Shown: in pieces, positions 17,970-27,466 of the stretch
How positions within the stretch are numbered: the stretch's first letter is position 1
Layout: every line of letters begins with the position of its first letter
Assembly: GCA_947494705.1 (NCBI GenBank)
Contig: CANLVN010000001.1
Location: 372,001-436,000, forward strand
Reading direction: 5' to 3'
Source: an uncultured Erythrobacter sp.
GTDB taxonomy: Bacteria > Pseudomonadota > Alphaproteobacteria > Sphingomonadales > Sphingomonadaceae
Length of the DNA: 64,000 nt
Translations under genes and position numbers: made by a program
The notes under the pieces: generated by a model
The model's database searches: none
Seen by the model: the letters and a program-made list of their open reading frames with translations, nothing else
Told to the model about the DNA's origin: nothing

Positions 17970-18637
17970 TCTTCCCCCACTATTCGCCCACTGTATTGAC
18001 GCGCTTCGCTCGCTTCCCCGTGCCGGGCAAGCATTGGATTAATCGACCCGGCGAGTTGTTCGTCGCGCTGGAGAATGGCTTTGCGAAGCTTCTCATAGCG
18101 CTGTTCGGCTCGTAGGCGCTCGAACTGATCGTGTAGATTGAACACGAGCGTTGGATATCGCGTGCGCCGCGCGGGCCGCGAGGCGTTAGGGTGCATTCCG
18201 ACTACGAAATATGCCCTGCCCCCGAAGCTCAAAGAGAAATGCGGATCGCTCGGATCGCTGCTGACGCTCGGATCATAGCGCTGCCCACGCCACCCATCTT
18301 TGGCTGCGAGAGAAGACAATCGCTCCCACATCGCTGATTCGAACGCTTCTTCGTTTAGGTCCAAGGGACCGGAAAAGACAACCACGAAACTGCGAAGTCC
18401 GCTTGGATCATTCTCATAGAGATCGCGCCAGCGAAGCAAATCCTCATGGATCGAAACATCGTCCCATGCGCTTGTCAGCTGCCAAGCCGATCGTACCTCA
18501 AGTAGCCCGGAATTGAGCGCGGACTTAGCGCCGACGCAGGGAAAATTTTGGTCTTCAATATGCGTCTGAAGAGACGAAACCAGTGGCCCCGCATCGACTT
18601 CCATTGGCACCCGTTTACGTTGACGCAGCTTACCCAT
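17936..18637 (-). CDS. YqcI/YcgG-family haem-dependent enzyme
   Basis: A 233-residue protein of the YqcI/YcgG family, to which the haem-dependent guanitoxin N-hydroxylase GntA belongs. Family hallmarks are the early Cys of NFPCVGAKSAL, the region SDPHFSLSFGGRAYFVVGMHPNASRPARR with its His residues, and FNLHDQFERLR. It probably hydroxylates an amino or guanidino group. It is the first gene of an operon with DUF1989 and two membrane proteins. The alternative start MEVDAGPL lies 11 codons in. Confidence 0.82.
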   Translation of the reverse strand: MGKLRQRKRVPMEVDAGPLVSSLQTHIEDQNFPCVGAKSALNSGLLEVRSAWQLTSAWDDVSIHEDLLRWRDLYENDPSGLRSFVVVFSGPLDLNEEAFESAMWERLSSLAAKDGWRGQRYDPSVSSDPSDPHFSLSFGGRAYFVVGMHPNASRPARRTRYPTLVFNLHDQFERLRAEQRYEKLRKAILQRDEQLAGSINPMLARHGEASEARQYSGRIVGEDWECPFKDPRQ

Positions 18638-18753
18638 GCGAGCTCTACGCGATTGTACCGCTTAAGTTTCTGCAACATAACAAAGATCACACGATTTTTC
18701 GGTCCGAAATCTCCCCGAGTTGGTAGTCGCCTAGGGGAACATGCGAAGAACAA

Positions 18754-19479
18754 ATGAGGCGGTTCATGATCCGGCGAGTTCAAGTCTACGGTCAGCGTTG
18801 CAGCGGTACCAACGCGCTGATCAAATTAATCGAAGCCAATTTCCCCGAACTGACGTTTACTGAAGAATACGGCTTCAAGCACTGGCTGGTGCCGGAGTGG
18901 GTCAGCTTACCCAGTGACGTGCTGGTACTCGTCATCGCACGCAGACCAGATCAATGGTTACGAAGCCTGCACAGAAACCCGTGGCATGCTGACTCCGATC
19001 TTAAGAAGCTCGCCTTTTCCGATTTCATCCGCGCGCCATGGGAAAGTGTTTGGGACGATGACTTTTGGGGCGTTTCGCCAAATTGCGATTTCTATCACAC
19101 CCCCATCGTCGAAGAGCGCTGTCCGTCGACCGGAAGACCATTCGCCAACGCGATCGCTAAGCGGACGGCCAAGCTGAAGAACTGGATCGCAGTAGCTCGG
19201 CAGGCGGGTGCTCATGCTTTTGTGTCACACGAAACTTTAGTGTCTAACCCGGGGAGTATTCTGGAAAAAATCGCCAATGCCGCCGGTGTAGCGCGACGCA
19301 ATAACTGGACTTACCTCACATCCTACAAAGGCGCGGGAGAAAGGCTATTCGTGCCAACCGTGTACGAATCTTTGTCGCGCGCTGATCGCGAACATGTAGC
19401 AAAGTACCTTGACGAAGCGGTAGAGCGACAGTTTGCCGATCCGATCGAACCAATAATGGAGATGAGAAAATGTTTGTAG
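18754..19479 (+). CDS. sulfotransferase-like protein
   Basis: A 241-residue protein resembling PAPS-dependent sulfotransferases. A P-loop-like start VQVYGQRCSGTNALIKLI and the segment VIARRPDQWLRSLHRNPWH match the family pattern of 5'-phosphosulfate and 3'-phosphate binding. It would transfer sulfate to an unknown acceptor. ATG 18754 and an ATG four codons later are both possible. Its end overlaps the following DUF421 gene by 10 bases. Divergent from the haem-enzyme operon. Confidence 0.72.
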   Translation: MRRFMIRRVQVYGQRCSGTNALIKLIEANFPELTFTEEYGFKHWLVPEWVSLPSDVLVLVIARRPDQWLRSLHRNPWHADSDLKKLAFSDFIRAPWESVWDDDFWGVSPNCDFYHTPIVEERCPSTGRPFANAIAKRTAKLKNWIAVARQAGAHAFVSHETLVSNPGSILEKIANAAGVARRNNWTYLTSYKGAGERLFVPTVYESLSRADREHVAKYLDEAVERQFADPIEPIMEMRKCL

Positions 19480-19991
19480 ACGGAAGTCTGCCCGATCTTC
19501 TTGTGCGAAGCGTCGCATTGACCGCGCTCGCGGTGCTATGGGTTATTGGTTTGGTGCGCCTAGTGGGATTGCGGTCCTTCTCGAAGATGACGAACTTCGA
19601 TTTCGTAATCACGGTCGCATCCGGATCGTTGCTCGCCGGCGCCGCACAGGCTTCGACCTGGACGGTTTTCGGTCAGGCGATCCTTGCTCTTGCAGCGATC
19701 TTTGCGGTTCAATGGGCGATCGCGCGCATCAGAAAGGAGTCCGATACTTTCGAACACGCCATACAGAATCAGCCAATCTTGTTAATGCGCGATGGTGTAA
19801 TTGACGAGCGCGCGCTCGAGCGCACCCGCGTCGCGCGAAGCGATCTTATTGCCAAGCTGCGCGAAGCAAACGTTCTCCGCTTTTCAGCCGTGCGTGCCGT
19901 GGTACTTGAGACGACTGGTGACATAGCAGTGTTGCACGGAGCCGAGCTCGAGGACGACCTATTGGAGGGAGTGCAAAGAGCGAGAAGCTAG
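19470..19991 (+). CDS. DUF421 (YetF-like) membrane protein, second copy
   Basis: A 173-residue DUF421 protein with three N-terminal helices and the signature VGLRSFSKMTNFDFVITVASGSLL, then the QPILLMRDGVIDERALERTRVARSDL domain. It is clearly diverged from the copy at 7829, so the pair is not a recent duplication. It overlaps the sulfotransferase-like gene by 10 bases. It is convergent with the catalase gene, which ends 4 bases away. Confidence 0.87.
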   Translation: MFVDGSLPDLLVRSVALTALAVLWVIGLVRLVGLRSFSKMTNFDFVITVASGSLLAGAAQASTWTVFGQAILALAAIFAVQWAIARIRKESDTFEHAIQNQPILLMRDGVIDERALERTRVARSDLIAKLREANVLRFSAVRAVVLETTGDIAVLHGAELEDDLLEGVQRARS

Positions 19992-19995
19992 TCGT

Positions 19996-22080
19996 TCAAG
20001 CATCTGCATCCACGACCGTTTCGCGTTCCCAGTAACGCAGCTCTCCAAGCTTGTCGACAAACGCCCGTGCAGACTTCTGGGTTGTCAACTCAACACAACC
20101 CTCGTCGAGATCGCCAGCAAGTCCGACCGCTTCGAACATGACGCGTGCGGGTTCGTTGAAAGCAATGAACTTACAGTGCGCGAAAGCATCAGTCACGAAA
20201 TCACGCGCTGGCGCGTCCTCGGCAAGTTGTTGTGCCCCGCCTTCGCTCATAACCAGCGCAACAGCGTCATAGAGAACCGACGGCCCGCCATCGATCTTCT
20301 CATCACCTTCCAACTCATCACCGTTATCAAGCGTTACACCGCCTATTTTAGGTGTCACGACTTCACAAACCGCATCAGCCTTCTTTACCGCCGAGCGCAG
20401 TCCTTTCACGAGGGGCGCTGGAGCCCCTTTAGAGACAAAAAGTCCCAGCTTACGCCCCGCAAAAGTCCGAGGACCGTTCTTGACGATACTCAGGGCATCC
20501 GAGGGCTTAAGATCATCGTTTGGCTTCTTTGCCGGCTTGACCGTTTTGGGAAGGTCCATACCCAGCCCCGCGGCAACCGTCCTAGCCAGATCCTTGTCGA
20601 TGTTGGGAAGATGAGACAGCACAGCTTCACGAATGCGCGGCGTTTTCACTTTGGAAAGTTCGAACACTAGCGCATCGCTAATGTGCTTGCGTTCGATCTC
20701 GGTTTGGCTCGCAAAGAACTGACGCGCCTGGCTGTAGTGATCGGCAAAGCTCTCCGAGCGCTCCATACTGAACTGGCCTTCGAGTTCCTCTTCAAAATGG
20801 CGATAACCCCGTTCCGGTGTTTCGCGTGGACCGCCATCATCTTTGCCCCAGCTGTTAGGCTCGTAGTTTGCTCGGCCCTTCGGGTTCGACATCGCCATAT
20901 GGCCGTCCTGCTGGAAATGGTGGACCGGACAACGCGGCGCATTAATGGGGATATGTGTGAAGTTCGGCCCGCCCAAGCGCTTCAATTGCGTATCTAGATA
21001 CGAGAAATTGCGCCCTTGGAGGAGCGGATCGTTCGAGAAACCAATCCCCGGAGGAACGTTCTGCGTGCAGAACGCCACTTGCTCGGTTTCAGCGAAGAAA
21101 TTGTCGACGCGGCGATTTAAGGTCATGCGGCCGATGATCCGGACCGGGATTTCTTCCTCGGGAATGATCTTGGTCGCATCGAGTACGTCGAATGCAAATT
21201 CGTCGGCAAACTTCTGGTCGAAGAGTTGGACGCCCAACTCCCATACTGGATAGTCGCCCATTTTGATCGCGTTCCATAGATCGCGGCGATGGAAATCAGG
21301 ATCGGCACCGTTGATCTTCACCGCTTCGTTCCACGCAACCGATTGAAGACCCTGCGCCGGTTTCCAATGGAACTTGACGAAGGTCGACTTGCCCTTCTTG
21401 TTCATCAACCGAAAGGTGTGAACCCCAAAGCCTTCCATGAACCGCAGCGAGCGCGGGATCGTCCGATCGGACATAATCCACATGACCATATGCATGCTTT
21501 CCGGTGTGAGCGAGATAAAATCCCAGAAATTGTCGTGCGCGGTCTGGGCTTGCGGAAAGCCGCGATCGGGTTCGGGTTTGGCGGCGTGGATCAGATCGGG
21601 GAACTTGATCGCATCCTGAATGAAAAACACGGGGATATTGTTACCGACGAGATCCCAATTCCCTTCCTCGGTATAGAACTTAACCGCAAAACCGCGGACG
21701 TCGCGCGCGAGATCGGGTGAGCCCCTGCTCCCGGCGACGGTCGAGAAACGGGTGAAGACTGGAGTGGTCTTGCCGGTCTCGGTCAGGATCTTCGCGGTCG
21801 TGACATCTTCTAAACTTTCGGTCAGCTCGAACTCACCATGCGCAGCGTAGCCGCGCGCATGCACTACGCGCTCCGGAATGCGTTCATGGTCGAAATGAAA
21901 AATCTTCTCGCGGAAATGGAAATCCTGCGTGAGCATAGCGCCGCGAGGTCCTGCTTTGAGATGGTTCTGATTGTCGGAGACTGGAATGCCCTGCGCAGTC
22001 GTCATGGGTTCGTAGCCATCTTTTGCACTCTGGTGCGTAACCGGGCCGGATGAGCCTTTCGGTGATTTGGATGTGGCCAT
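19996..22080 (-). CDS. katE: large-subunit catalase (HPII type)
   Basis: A 694-residue monofunctional haem catalase decomposing hydrogen peroxide in the cytoplasm. Family motifs include [14 protein letters not shown] near the catalytic His region, [18 protein letters not shown] with the active-site Asn, and the haem-ligand Tyr motif [13 protein letters not shown]. The C-terminal 150 residues (from about [11 protein letters not shown]) form the flavodoxin/DJ-1-like domain of clade-2 enzymes. The length is slightly short of E. coli HPII (753), mostly at the N-terminus. It lies 16 bases behind the methyltransferase gene, so it is probably the last gene of that operon. Confidence 0.95.
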   Translation of the reverse strand: MATSKSPKGSSGPVTHQSAKDGYEPMTTAQGIPVSDNQNHLKAGPRGAMLTQDFHFREKIFHFDHERIPERVVHARGYAAHGEFELTESLEDVTTAKILTETGKTTPVFTRFSTVAGSRGSPDLARDVRGFAVKFYTEEGNWDLVGNNIPVFFIQDAIKFPDLIHAAKPEPDRGFPQAQTAHDNFWDFISLTPESMHMVMWIMSDRTIPRSLRFMEGFGVHTFRLMNKKGKSTFVKFHWKPAQGLQSVAWNEAVKINGADPDFHRRDLWNAIKMGDYPVWELGVQLFDQKFADEFAFDVLDATKIIPEEEIPVRIIGRMTLNRRVDNFFAETEQVAFCTQNVPPGIGFSNDPLLQGRNFSYLDTQLKRLGGPNFTHIPINAPRCPVHHFQQDGHMAMSNPKGRANYEPNSWGKDDGGPRETPERGYRHFEEELEGQFSMERSESFADHYSQARQFFASQTEIERKHISDALVFELSKVKTPRIREAVLSHLPNIDKDLARTVAAGLGMDLPKTVKPAKKPNDDLKPSDALSIVKNGPRTFAGRKLGLFVSKGAPAPLVKGLRSAVKKADAVCEVVTPKIGGVTLDNGDELEGDEKIDGGPSVLYDAVALVMSEGGAQQLAEDAPARDFVTDAFAHCKFIAFNEPARVMFEAVGLAGDLDEGCVELTTQKSARAFVDKLGELRYWERETVVDADA

Positions 22081-22096
22081 GACAATTCTCCTTACT

Positions 22097-22714
22097 TCAG
22101 GTGCGACTTAGTTTGAGCGAAAGTCGGGGACGGCGACGACGAGTAAAGCGTTCAACGCGCCAATGCTCGGTTCGAGCGACGAGTTTGGGGTGACTATGAA
22201 AACATCCACCCGCCTGCGCGAAATCGCGATGGATCGTCGCACCGCTTTGCTGCGCATCGTCAAAATGCGCGTAATGATGAGCGAGAACAAGCTGACCGCC
22301 AGGAATTAAAACGTGGCGAATATCGGCTGCTAGCCTGACTATGTCCGACACCGATAGATAGTAGAGCAGTTCGGAGATGACGACGGTTGAATAGGAAGAG
22401 CGTGGCAAAGGACCTGGTAAGATTATCTGGTGAACCCGAGTATGCCGACAATCGCGCAAAAACGCGCGGGTGCGTTCAACACCCGTAGATGTAGCCTCAA
22501 TGCAGTCGAGCCGCGTGGAAATTTTGGCGAGCGCGACACTATGCCCGCCAATACCACATCCTAACTCAAGCACGTGAGTTAGATCGCCGCATCTTGTCGC
22601 TTCGATTATGGCGTCGCGCTTTTGATGTTCGTCGGGCGAATTCAAGACATCCCATGGATCGGCTGCTTTGCGGTATCGCGCTTCGAACCCGTCGATATCG
22701 AGGTAGCCGCTCAT
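22097..22714 (-). CDS. NodS-like SAM-dependent methyltransferase
   Basis: A 205-residue class I methyltransferase. The N-terminus [19 protein letters not shown] resembles the NodS family, and the SAM motif is [16 protein letters not shown]. NodS methylates the free amino group of a deacetylated sugar. Start 22714 (MSGYLD) is preferred; it overlaps the PIG-L gene by 4 bases (ATGA), and AGGAAG lies upstream. The pairing with a deacetylase and a GT2 enzyme parallels nodC-nodB-nodS, an analogy not proof of function. Confidence 0.82.
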   Translation of the reverse strand: MSGYLDIDGFEARYRKAADPWDVLNSPDEHQKRDAIIEATRCGDLTHVLELGCGIGGHSVALAKISTRLDCIEATSTGVERTRAFLRDCRHTRVHQIILPGPLPRSSYSTVVISELLYYLSVSDIVRLAADIRHVLIPGGQLVLAHHYAHFDDAQQSGATIHRDFAQAGGCFHSHPKLVARTEHWRVERFTRRRRPRLSLKLSRT

Positions 22715-23367
22715 CTCAGCTTCCTGAACCGTTCGACGGGAGCACAAAATTGATCGATAAGCTCAGGCGAAATCGTGAACCCTGTCGGATCATCGTCGAC
22801 TAAACCCAGTTGCGTTGCATACAAAGCAAGCGCCTGGCGCTTTAGGGGCTGGTCGTCGCCAAGTTCGTGACGAAGTTCATCTTCAGGCCCGACACATAAA
22901 GGTGGCCAAACACGGTAGGTCCACACCGATTGAAACGAGGGACAATACGCGAGCAGCTGACCAATCGCACGGTGATCCGGATGGTCGTCAATCGGCTCCG
23001 GAATCACCAAAAGGTCGGCAGGCGCACTCATCACCGCATCAAGAATTTCGCTCTTCTCGGTCGGGCTCAGTTCGTGCAATCCGCCATCGACAAAATTAAG
23101 ACAGCGGATGCTCGTCTCGGCAACCCCGGCGAGTGCCATCGCAGCGACGGTTTCTTTCTTGCGCTGTGCAACCAGTTTAACCTTAGGCCATTCTCGACTG
23201 TTACGGTGAGAAGCGGAGCCATCGCTTACGACGATGATGCTCACTTGCGCATCCAGATCTCGAAGCGCGCGGATCAGTCCAAATGCACCGATCGTTTCAT
23301 CGTCCGGATGCGGGGCCACGATGGTCGCCGAACCAAAGGACGACAAATCAATCACGATGCAGTCCAC
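22711..23367 (-). CDS. PIG-L family deacetylase
   Basis: A 218-residue LmbE/PIG-L-type zinc deacetylase. The metal motif ATIVAPHPDDETIGAFGLI and the later DDHPDHRAIG are complete. These enzymes remove N-acetyl groups from GlcNAc-containing substrates. The gene overlaps the acyl-CoA-dehydrogenase-like gene by 16 bases and the methyltransferase gene by 4. The predicted role is deacetylation of an aminosugar for methylation by the next enzyme. Confidence 0.88.
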   Translation of the reverse strand: MDCIVIDLSSFGSATIVAPHPDDETIGAFGLIRALRDLDAQVSIIVVSDGSASHRNSREWPKVKLVAQRKKETVAAMALAGVAETSIRCLNFVDGGLHELSPTEKSEILDAVMSAPADLLVIPEPIDDHPDHRAIGQLLAYCPSFQSVWTYRVWPPLCVGPEDELRHELGDDQPLKRQALALYATQLGLVDDDPTGFTISPELIDQFCAPVERFRKLR

Positions 23368-24392
23368 GATAACGGCAAGGTTCCGCTTGCGAACGCGTCT
23401 GCCACCTTGGCAGTCTGTGCATCGGGCCCGGGCTGCCGCAAATACACCATGAGATCGGTCAGCTTGCTCGACAAAGGGTGATCGTCCATCAATCCTTGAA
23501 GCCCGACGCTTTGCTGAGCAAGCGTTATAACCTCATCTCCAACGGTGTATGTCGCGACGCGGGCCAACGCGACCTCGGCGAGAAGGCATTCAGTATCGCC
23601 GCCGATGTGGACTGCGGCTTGTTCCATGCAGCTCACCACCGAGCGCTGAGCGAACAGAATCTTGGCCAGGCGCACCTGTTGAAGGGAATGGTCGGCTCGT
23701 CCGCGAAGGCGCAAATCCGCAACGGTTTCATCGGCAATGGCAGAAATCGCCCCTGCTTGTGCGGCGACGAATCGCAAGGCACCTGCCGAGAACCAGGGTT
23801 CGCGTTCATAATCTCCCGCCCGCCCGAACCACTGGTCCGGTTTAACTTTAGCACCCTTCCAAGATACGCGGTGCGTCGCGGTGGGTTTCATCCCGATCGG
23901 ATGCCAAAAAGTTGTATCGATCCGTGGTTCCTGTTGCTCGAGATCGAGCAAGACCAACTGCTGATCATGTCCGCCGGCATCGGCCGTTACGAGTGCGTGG
24001 GTAAGAATACCGGCACCCGAGGCGTAGGATTTACCGCCGTGAAGCCGACCGTTGTCTATTTCCAATTTGTATTGCGGGTGAGGAGCATTCCAGACGCCGA
24101 GCAAAGCGCCTCGAGCGAGGGCTGCAGCAAGATCCTCGCGCTGCTTATCTGTACCATGCCGATTGGCGATTTGAATTGCATCCACATGACCTTCGACCAA
24201 GCGAGCCATCGATAGGTCTCGAAAGCCAATCCGAAAGAGCTTTCGCAGCAAGGCGAGACAGTCTTTTGGTGTTTCTGGATCGCGCAGTATTCGATCGAAA
24301 CCGTATTCAACGACGACATCGCACAGATCGCTCCTGGTGATCGTGCGAGACTCTTGTCCCTCGTGTCCGATGTCCGGTTCTATCGCGTTCAT
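23352..24392 (-). CDS. acyl-CoA dehydrogenase-like flavoprotein
   Basis: About 346 residues with the order of the acyl-CoA dehydrogenase fold: N-terminal helices, a middle beta domain (LLGVWNAPHPQYKLEIDNGRLHGGKSYASGAG) and a C-terminal helical domain (ITLAQQSVGLQGLMDDHPL). The usual catalytic Glu context is not obvious, so it may act on a non-standard substrate. ATG 24392 (MNAIEP) overlaps the GT2 gene by 4 bases (ATGA) and is preferred over a codon nine residues upstream. Confidence 0.75.
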   Translation of the reverse strand: MNAIEPDIGHEGQESRTITRSDLCDVVVEYGFDRILRDPETPKDCLALLRKLFRIGFRDLSMARLVEGHVDAIQIANRHGTDKQREDLAAALARGALLGVWNAPHPQYKLEIDNGRLHGGKSYASGAGILTHALVTADAGGHDQQLVLLDLEQQEPRIDTTFWHPIGMKPTATHRVSWKGAKVKPDQWFGRAGDYEREPWFSAGALRFVAAQAGAISAIADETVADLRLRGRADHSLQQVRLAKILFAQRSVVSCMEQAAVHIGGDTECLLAEVALARVATYTVGDEVITLAQQSVGLQGLMDDHPLSSKLTDLMVYLRQPGPDAQTAKVADAFASGTLPLSWTAS

Positions 24393-25438
24393 GCGGCTTC
24401 CACGAAGCTGCTGTCGCAACTGTCTAAAATTGCTTCAGCAGTTTCCAACCGTACGATTCGTGATCTTGCTTTACCTTCGGATACCCGAGTCACGAACGCA
24501 TCAGCGCTTGGAGCCTCTTCAAGCTCTTGAAGGATAGCAGCAGGTGAGAGCGACCAGCGCGCACTTATCTCCGCACTCAAATCGTATTCACGAGATGGCT
24601 GATCGTACATTCGGCGCAGAACTGCCTGGCCGCAATAGTGATGAATAGCGTCAAGAGGATGTTCTACCTCGAGAGGCCTCGTTTCGGCTTCGACCAAGGC
24701 AGAAGCTAACCCCTCGGAGGCGCGCCCAACGAGCCTCGACGATGTGACCACCTGCATGTCTCGTGCGTGTCGGACCCTGTATCCGGACCTACGCGCGCGG
24801 CGAACAAAGTCGCTATCTTCCCCGCATGCGATAGGCCTCACTCCACCGATTGCTGTGTACGTCGATAGTCGAACGCCCAAATTCGCGCCGCCTACATATG
24901 GATGTGATGGGGCAGGATCATAATCGATCGAATCGGTTTGACGCCTAATCGTATGAAGGCGTTCTAAATAGGCTTCGAGCCTTTGTCGGTGGGGGCAACT
25001 CCTTGTGTTATCGAGGCGCGTCAAACCCGCGACCACGTCAACCGTTGCCAGGTTTGATCTTGCGGATCTGACCCAATCTTGATTTGGAATCGTATCAGCA
25101 TCCGTGGAGAGCAAATAGAACTCGCCTGGACTTTTTCCAGCGAAATGTTGGTGCAGCAAATCCCGTCCGAATGACATTGCAGCCACTCGTGCTCGACCGG
25201 CGTTTGGAACCTCCGACCGTACAATTTGCTGCGCATGGATTTTCGAAGGGGCGAGAAATGGTTGCACAACTTCCCACCCAGCATCGCGGCAGCCATCAAA
25301 CGTAAGCGCTATAAGAAGGTTCGGCGTCAGCTTCTGAATGGTAGCGAGACGCGCCATTAGTGCAGGCAGTCTGCGCTCTTCGTCGCGGATGGGAATACAA
25401 ATTGCAGCTGGACAATCGTACGTTTCACCTTCGCGCAT
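24389..25438 (-). CDS. GT2-family glycosyltransferase
   Basis: A GT-A glycosyltransferase of about 349 residues. The start AAICIPIRDEERRLPALMARLA, the nucleotide-sugar motif YLLSTDADTIPNQDW, and the ED-type motif IACGEDSDFVRRAR are clear. It is the first gene of a tightly overlapping five-gene operon. Start 25438 (MREGETYD) is preferred; a codon 20 residues upstream is also open. The acceptor is unknown. Confidence 0.83.
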   Translation of the reverse strand: MREGETYDCPAAICIPIRDEERRLPALMARLATIQKLTPNLLIALTFDGCRDAGWEVVQPFLAPSKIHAQQIVRSEVPNAGRARVAAMSFGRDLLHQHFAGKSPGEFYLLSTDADTIPNQDWVRSARSNLATVDVVAGLTRLDNTRSCPHRQRLEAYLERLHTIRRQTDSIDYDPAPSHPYVGGANLGVRLSTYTAIGGVRPIACGEDSDFVRRARRSGYRVRHARDMQVVTSSRLVGRASEGLASALVEAETRPLEVEHPLDAIHHYCGQAVLRRMYDQPSREYDLSAEISARWSLSPAAILQELEEAPSADAFVTRVSEGKARSRIVRLETAEAILDSCDSSFVEAA

Positions 25439-25730
25439 CACCGGTCCACCTCCACCCAAACCGCGCCTCGCGCGTTGAACGAGTGCACGCGCCACCATCT
25501 ACGCCACGCGGTCGCAATACGAGGAAACCGTTCGTAAATTGAGGCGGGCATCGAACTAGCTGTTGGATATCAGCCAGTTCGGCAAGCACAGTGGCAGTAT
25601 TGATGCAGCAATTCGAGGTGAGTCGATATAAACTTTGTCAAGTCGAGCTTGAAGCCTGAGAGACGAGAGAGATTCTCGCAGCTGCGTGAATTGCGCGATG
25701 AGTATCGTAAAGCCTGGCGGCGAAATTGGC

Positions 25731-25979
25731 CTAATTAGTTTCTTGGGCCACCGCATCGACCCATGCGGCAATCTCGGATTCCAGCCAGACTGTGCAGCGT
25801 GGTCCAAGCGACCTCGACCGGGGAAAACGCCCTTCCCTCATTCTTTGATAGATGGCAGTCCGTCTGAGCCCGACGCGTTCCATGACCTCGGGGAGACGCA
25901 GAAGTCGCTCGGGTGGCTCGGAAATGCCTCCGGACGCGCTACTCTGCTGGTCCATCGTTGGCCCATGCACCTCAGCCAT
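25731..25979 (-). CDS. AlpA-family excisionase/regulator
   Basis: An 82-residue AlpA/MerR-like helix-turn-helix protein. The signature RLPEVMERVGLRRTAIYQRMREGRFPRS and SEIAAWVD is classic for prophage/ICE AlpA regulators, which control integrase or tra expression. Starts at 25979 and 25955 are possible; with the former it overlaps the upstream HTH gene by 8 bases. It marks the left part of the ICE remnant. Confidence 0.85.
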   Translation of the reverse strand: MAEVHGPTMDQQSSASGGISEPPERLLRLPEVMERVGLRRTAIYQRMREGRFPRSRSLGPRCTVWLESEIAAWVDAVAQETN

Positions 25980-26454
25980 TGGCGATCCCGCTTACGTCCT
26001 CGACATAGAGCGCGTCGCGTCGTTCAAGTTCGTCGATATGATCGGATAACAGCCGTGCGAGCCGTCTCGCCGTTCCCGTTGCCCAGCGCGGACGAACTTC
26101 TTGCAGCCTGGTCCCAAGCTCGCAAGTCATTGCGACAGGTAGCGCCGCAAGGAATTTTCCGAGGAAGTCGCCGATCTCTGTACCGGTCCAGTGCAACGCC
26201 TGGTCTGCATCGGTCAGAATGAAGAGGACAAGAGCGAGCTTTGGATCAACTTCGCAGGCATCCAAAATACGCGATGCTTCGGCAAGTGTCGCAGCCCGTT
26301 CGCCGGTCAGGATCCGGCGCAAGGCGTCCTTATGGATCGATGTTTGCCGAGAAATCTCAATACGGGTCTTGCCGCTGTTCGAGACATTGGCCGCCAGCAA
26401 GCTGGAAAGGCCTGCGTGCGACTCTTCGCCTCGGGATGTGTCGGGACTGACCAA
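25972..26454 (-). CDS. HTH (XRE-like) regulator
   Basis: A 160-residue protein with an N-terminal helix-turn-helix around KTRIEISRQTSIHKDALRRILTGERAATLAEASRIL and a C-terminal region of unknown fold. It is read together with AlpA, which it overlaps. It is divergent from the tra genes, so it probably regulates the shared intergenic region. Confidence 0.65.
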   Translation of the reverse strand: MVSPDTSRGEESHAGLSSLLAANVSNSGKTRIEISRQTSIHKDALRRILTGERAATLAEASRILDACEVDPKLALVLFILTDADQALHWTGTEIGDFLGKFLAALPVAMTCELGTRLQEVRPRWATGTARRLARLLSDHIDELERRDALYVEDVSGIANG

Positions 26455-26813
26455 TGGACTTTCCTAAGGGTTACTCAACAAAGACTCGCGCTAGCCGAGC
26501 AGGAAGACTGTAGGAAAGAAAAAAGAACAGACAAAGAACATGTAGGATGAAGAGAATCTCTGCCGATCCTTGATTCGCGGATAATCCGGTCGTGGGCGCG
26601 CAATTTCCGTCCGCTCTTGCGCGGATCGCGGTCAGCGAAGCGCGAGACAGCAGTCCGGATGCGCAACTTGCGGTGATTGGCAGCAAAATGTCGCTTTTCG
26701 CTTGGTCAATTGCCAGCTCGTTCCGTTTTCAGTTTTCCTACACCCAGCCTTTCGATCGAGGAAAGAACATACAGCGAACGCATCGCTGCCATTGTTCGAA
26801 ACGGAGTTCCTCG
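26455..26813. other. 359-bp divergent regulatory region before traA
   Basis: No gene is convincing in this stretch between the HTH gene and traA. It would hold divergent promoters for the regulator pair and the tra genes, and possibly an origin of transfer, but I could not recognise a defined repeat or nic site. The 3' part (CGGAG near 26800) provides the traA ribosome site. Confidence 0.5.
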
Positions 26814-27140
26814 ATGACCAAGACACTTGCCCTTCCCGCGCAGCCCAAGAGCGGCATCCGCGCCCGCGACTACCTTCTTCCAGCCGCCATTGCTCTTGCC
26901 TGTGCCGGCGCAGCCTATGCCGGCGCTGATACGACCTTCGACCCTGCGCTGCAGAAGTTCACCGACTTCCTCGAAGGATCGGGCGGCAAGATCATCACCG
27001 TCCTCAGCCTTGCCGGCGGTCTCATCGCACTTGCGTCGGGCCGTTTCGCGCTCGGACAGGTAGCCGTGCCGGTTGGTGTCGGGATCGGTGTCGGCACCGG
27101 CGTACCGATCGTCACTTCGGTCGTGACCGCGACCATCTGA
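26814..27140 (+). CDS. traA: TraA-like conjugative pilin
   Basis: A 108-residue protein with an N-terminal leader and two hydrophobic segments (YLLPAAIALACAGAAYAGA and KIITVLSLAGGLIALASG), the pattern of F-type/VirB2-like pilins. The mature product would polymerise into the conjugative pilus. Its position directly before traL and traE supports the call. Start 26814 (MTKTLALP) is chosen over the long upstream frame because it gives a normal pilin length and leader. Confidence 0.78.
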   Translation: MTKTLALPAQPKSGIRARDYLLPAAIALACAGAAYAGADTTFDPALQKFTDFLEGSGGKIITVLSLAGGLIALASGRFALGQVAVPVGVGIGVGTGVPIVTSVVTATI

Positions 27141-27166
27141 TCGCGGTCCAACGACGGGAGGGCGGC

Positions 27167-27454
27167 ATGGCCGACACGTACCTTGTTCCACGGCGGCTCG
27201 ACGATCCGGAGCTCATCGGCTTCTGGACAATCGACGAGTTCGCGGGACTGCTCGTCCCGTTCGCATGGGGCATTCTCGCGCAGCACATCATCATCGGCAC
27301 ATTCCTTTCCGGAATTACCTGGTTTGCCCTTCGAAAGGCGAAGGCGTCAGGTGCAGGGTCGAAACTGGTGCACGCTGCCTACTGGTATCTGCCGGGGAGT
27401 TTCCTCGGGTTGAAAGCCACGCCGCCCTCCCATTGCCGCCTACTCGCAGGCTGA
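27167..27454 (+). CDS. traL: TraL, type IV conjugative assembly protein
   Basis: A 95-residue protein with the TraL opening RRLDDPELIGFWTIDEF and two membrane segments, ending in LPPSH-like PPSHCRLLAG. TraL is an inner-membrane component of the F-type pilus assembly. A GGGAGG site precedes ATG 27167. It is followed by traE after 12 bases. Confidence 0.88.
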   Translation: MADTYLVPRRLDDPELIGFWTIDEFAGLLVPFAWGILAQHIIIGTFLSGITWFALRKAKASGAGSKLVHAAYWYLPGSFLGLKATPPSHCRLLAG

Positions 27455-27466
27455 GGGAGGACATTC

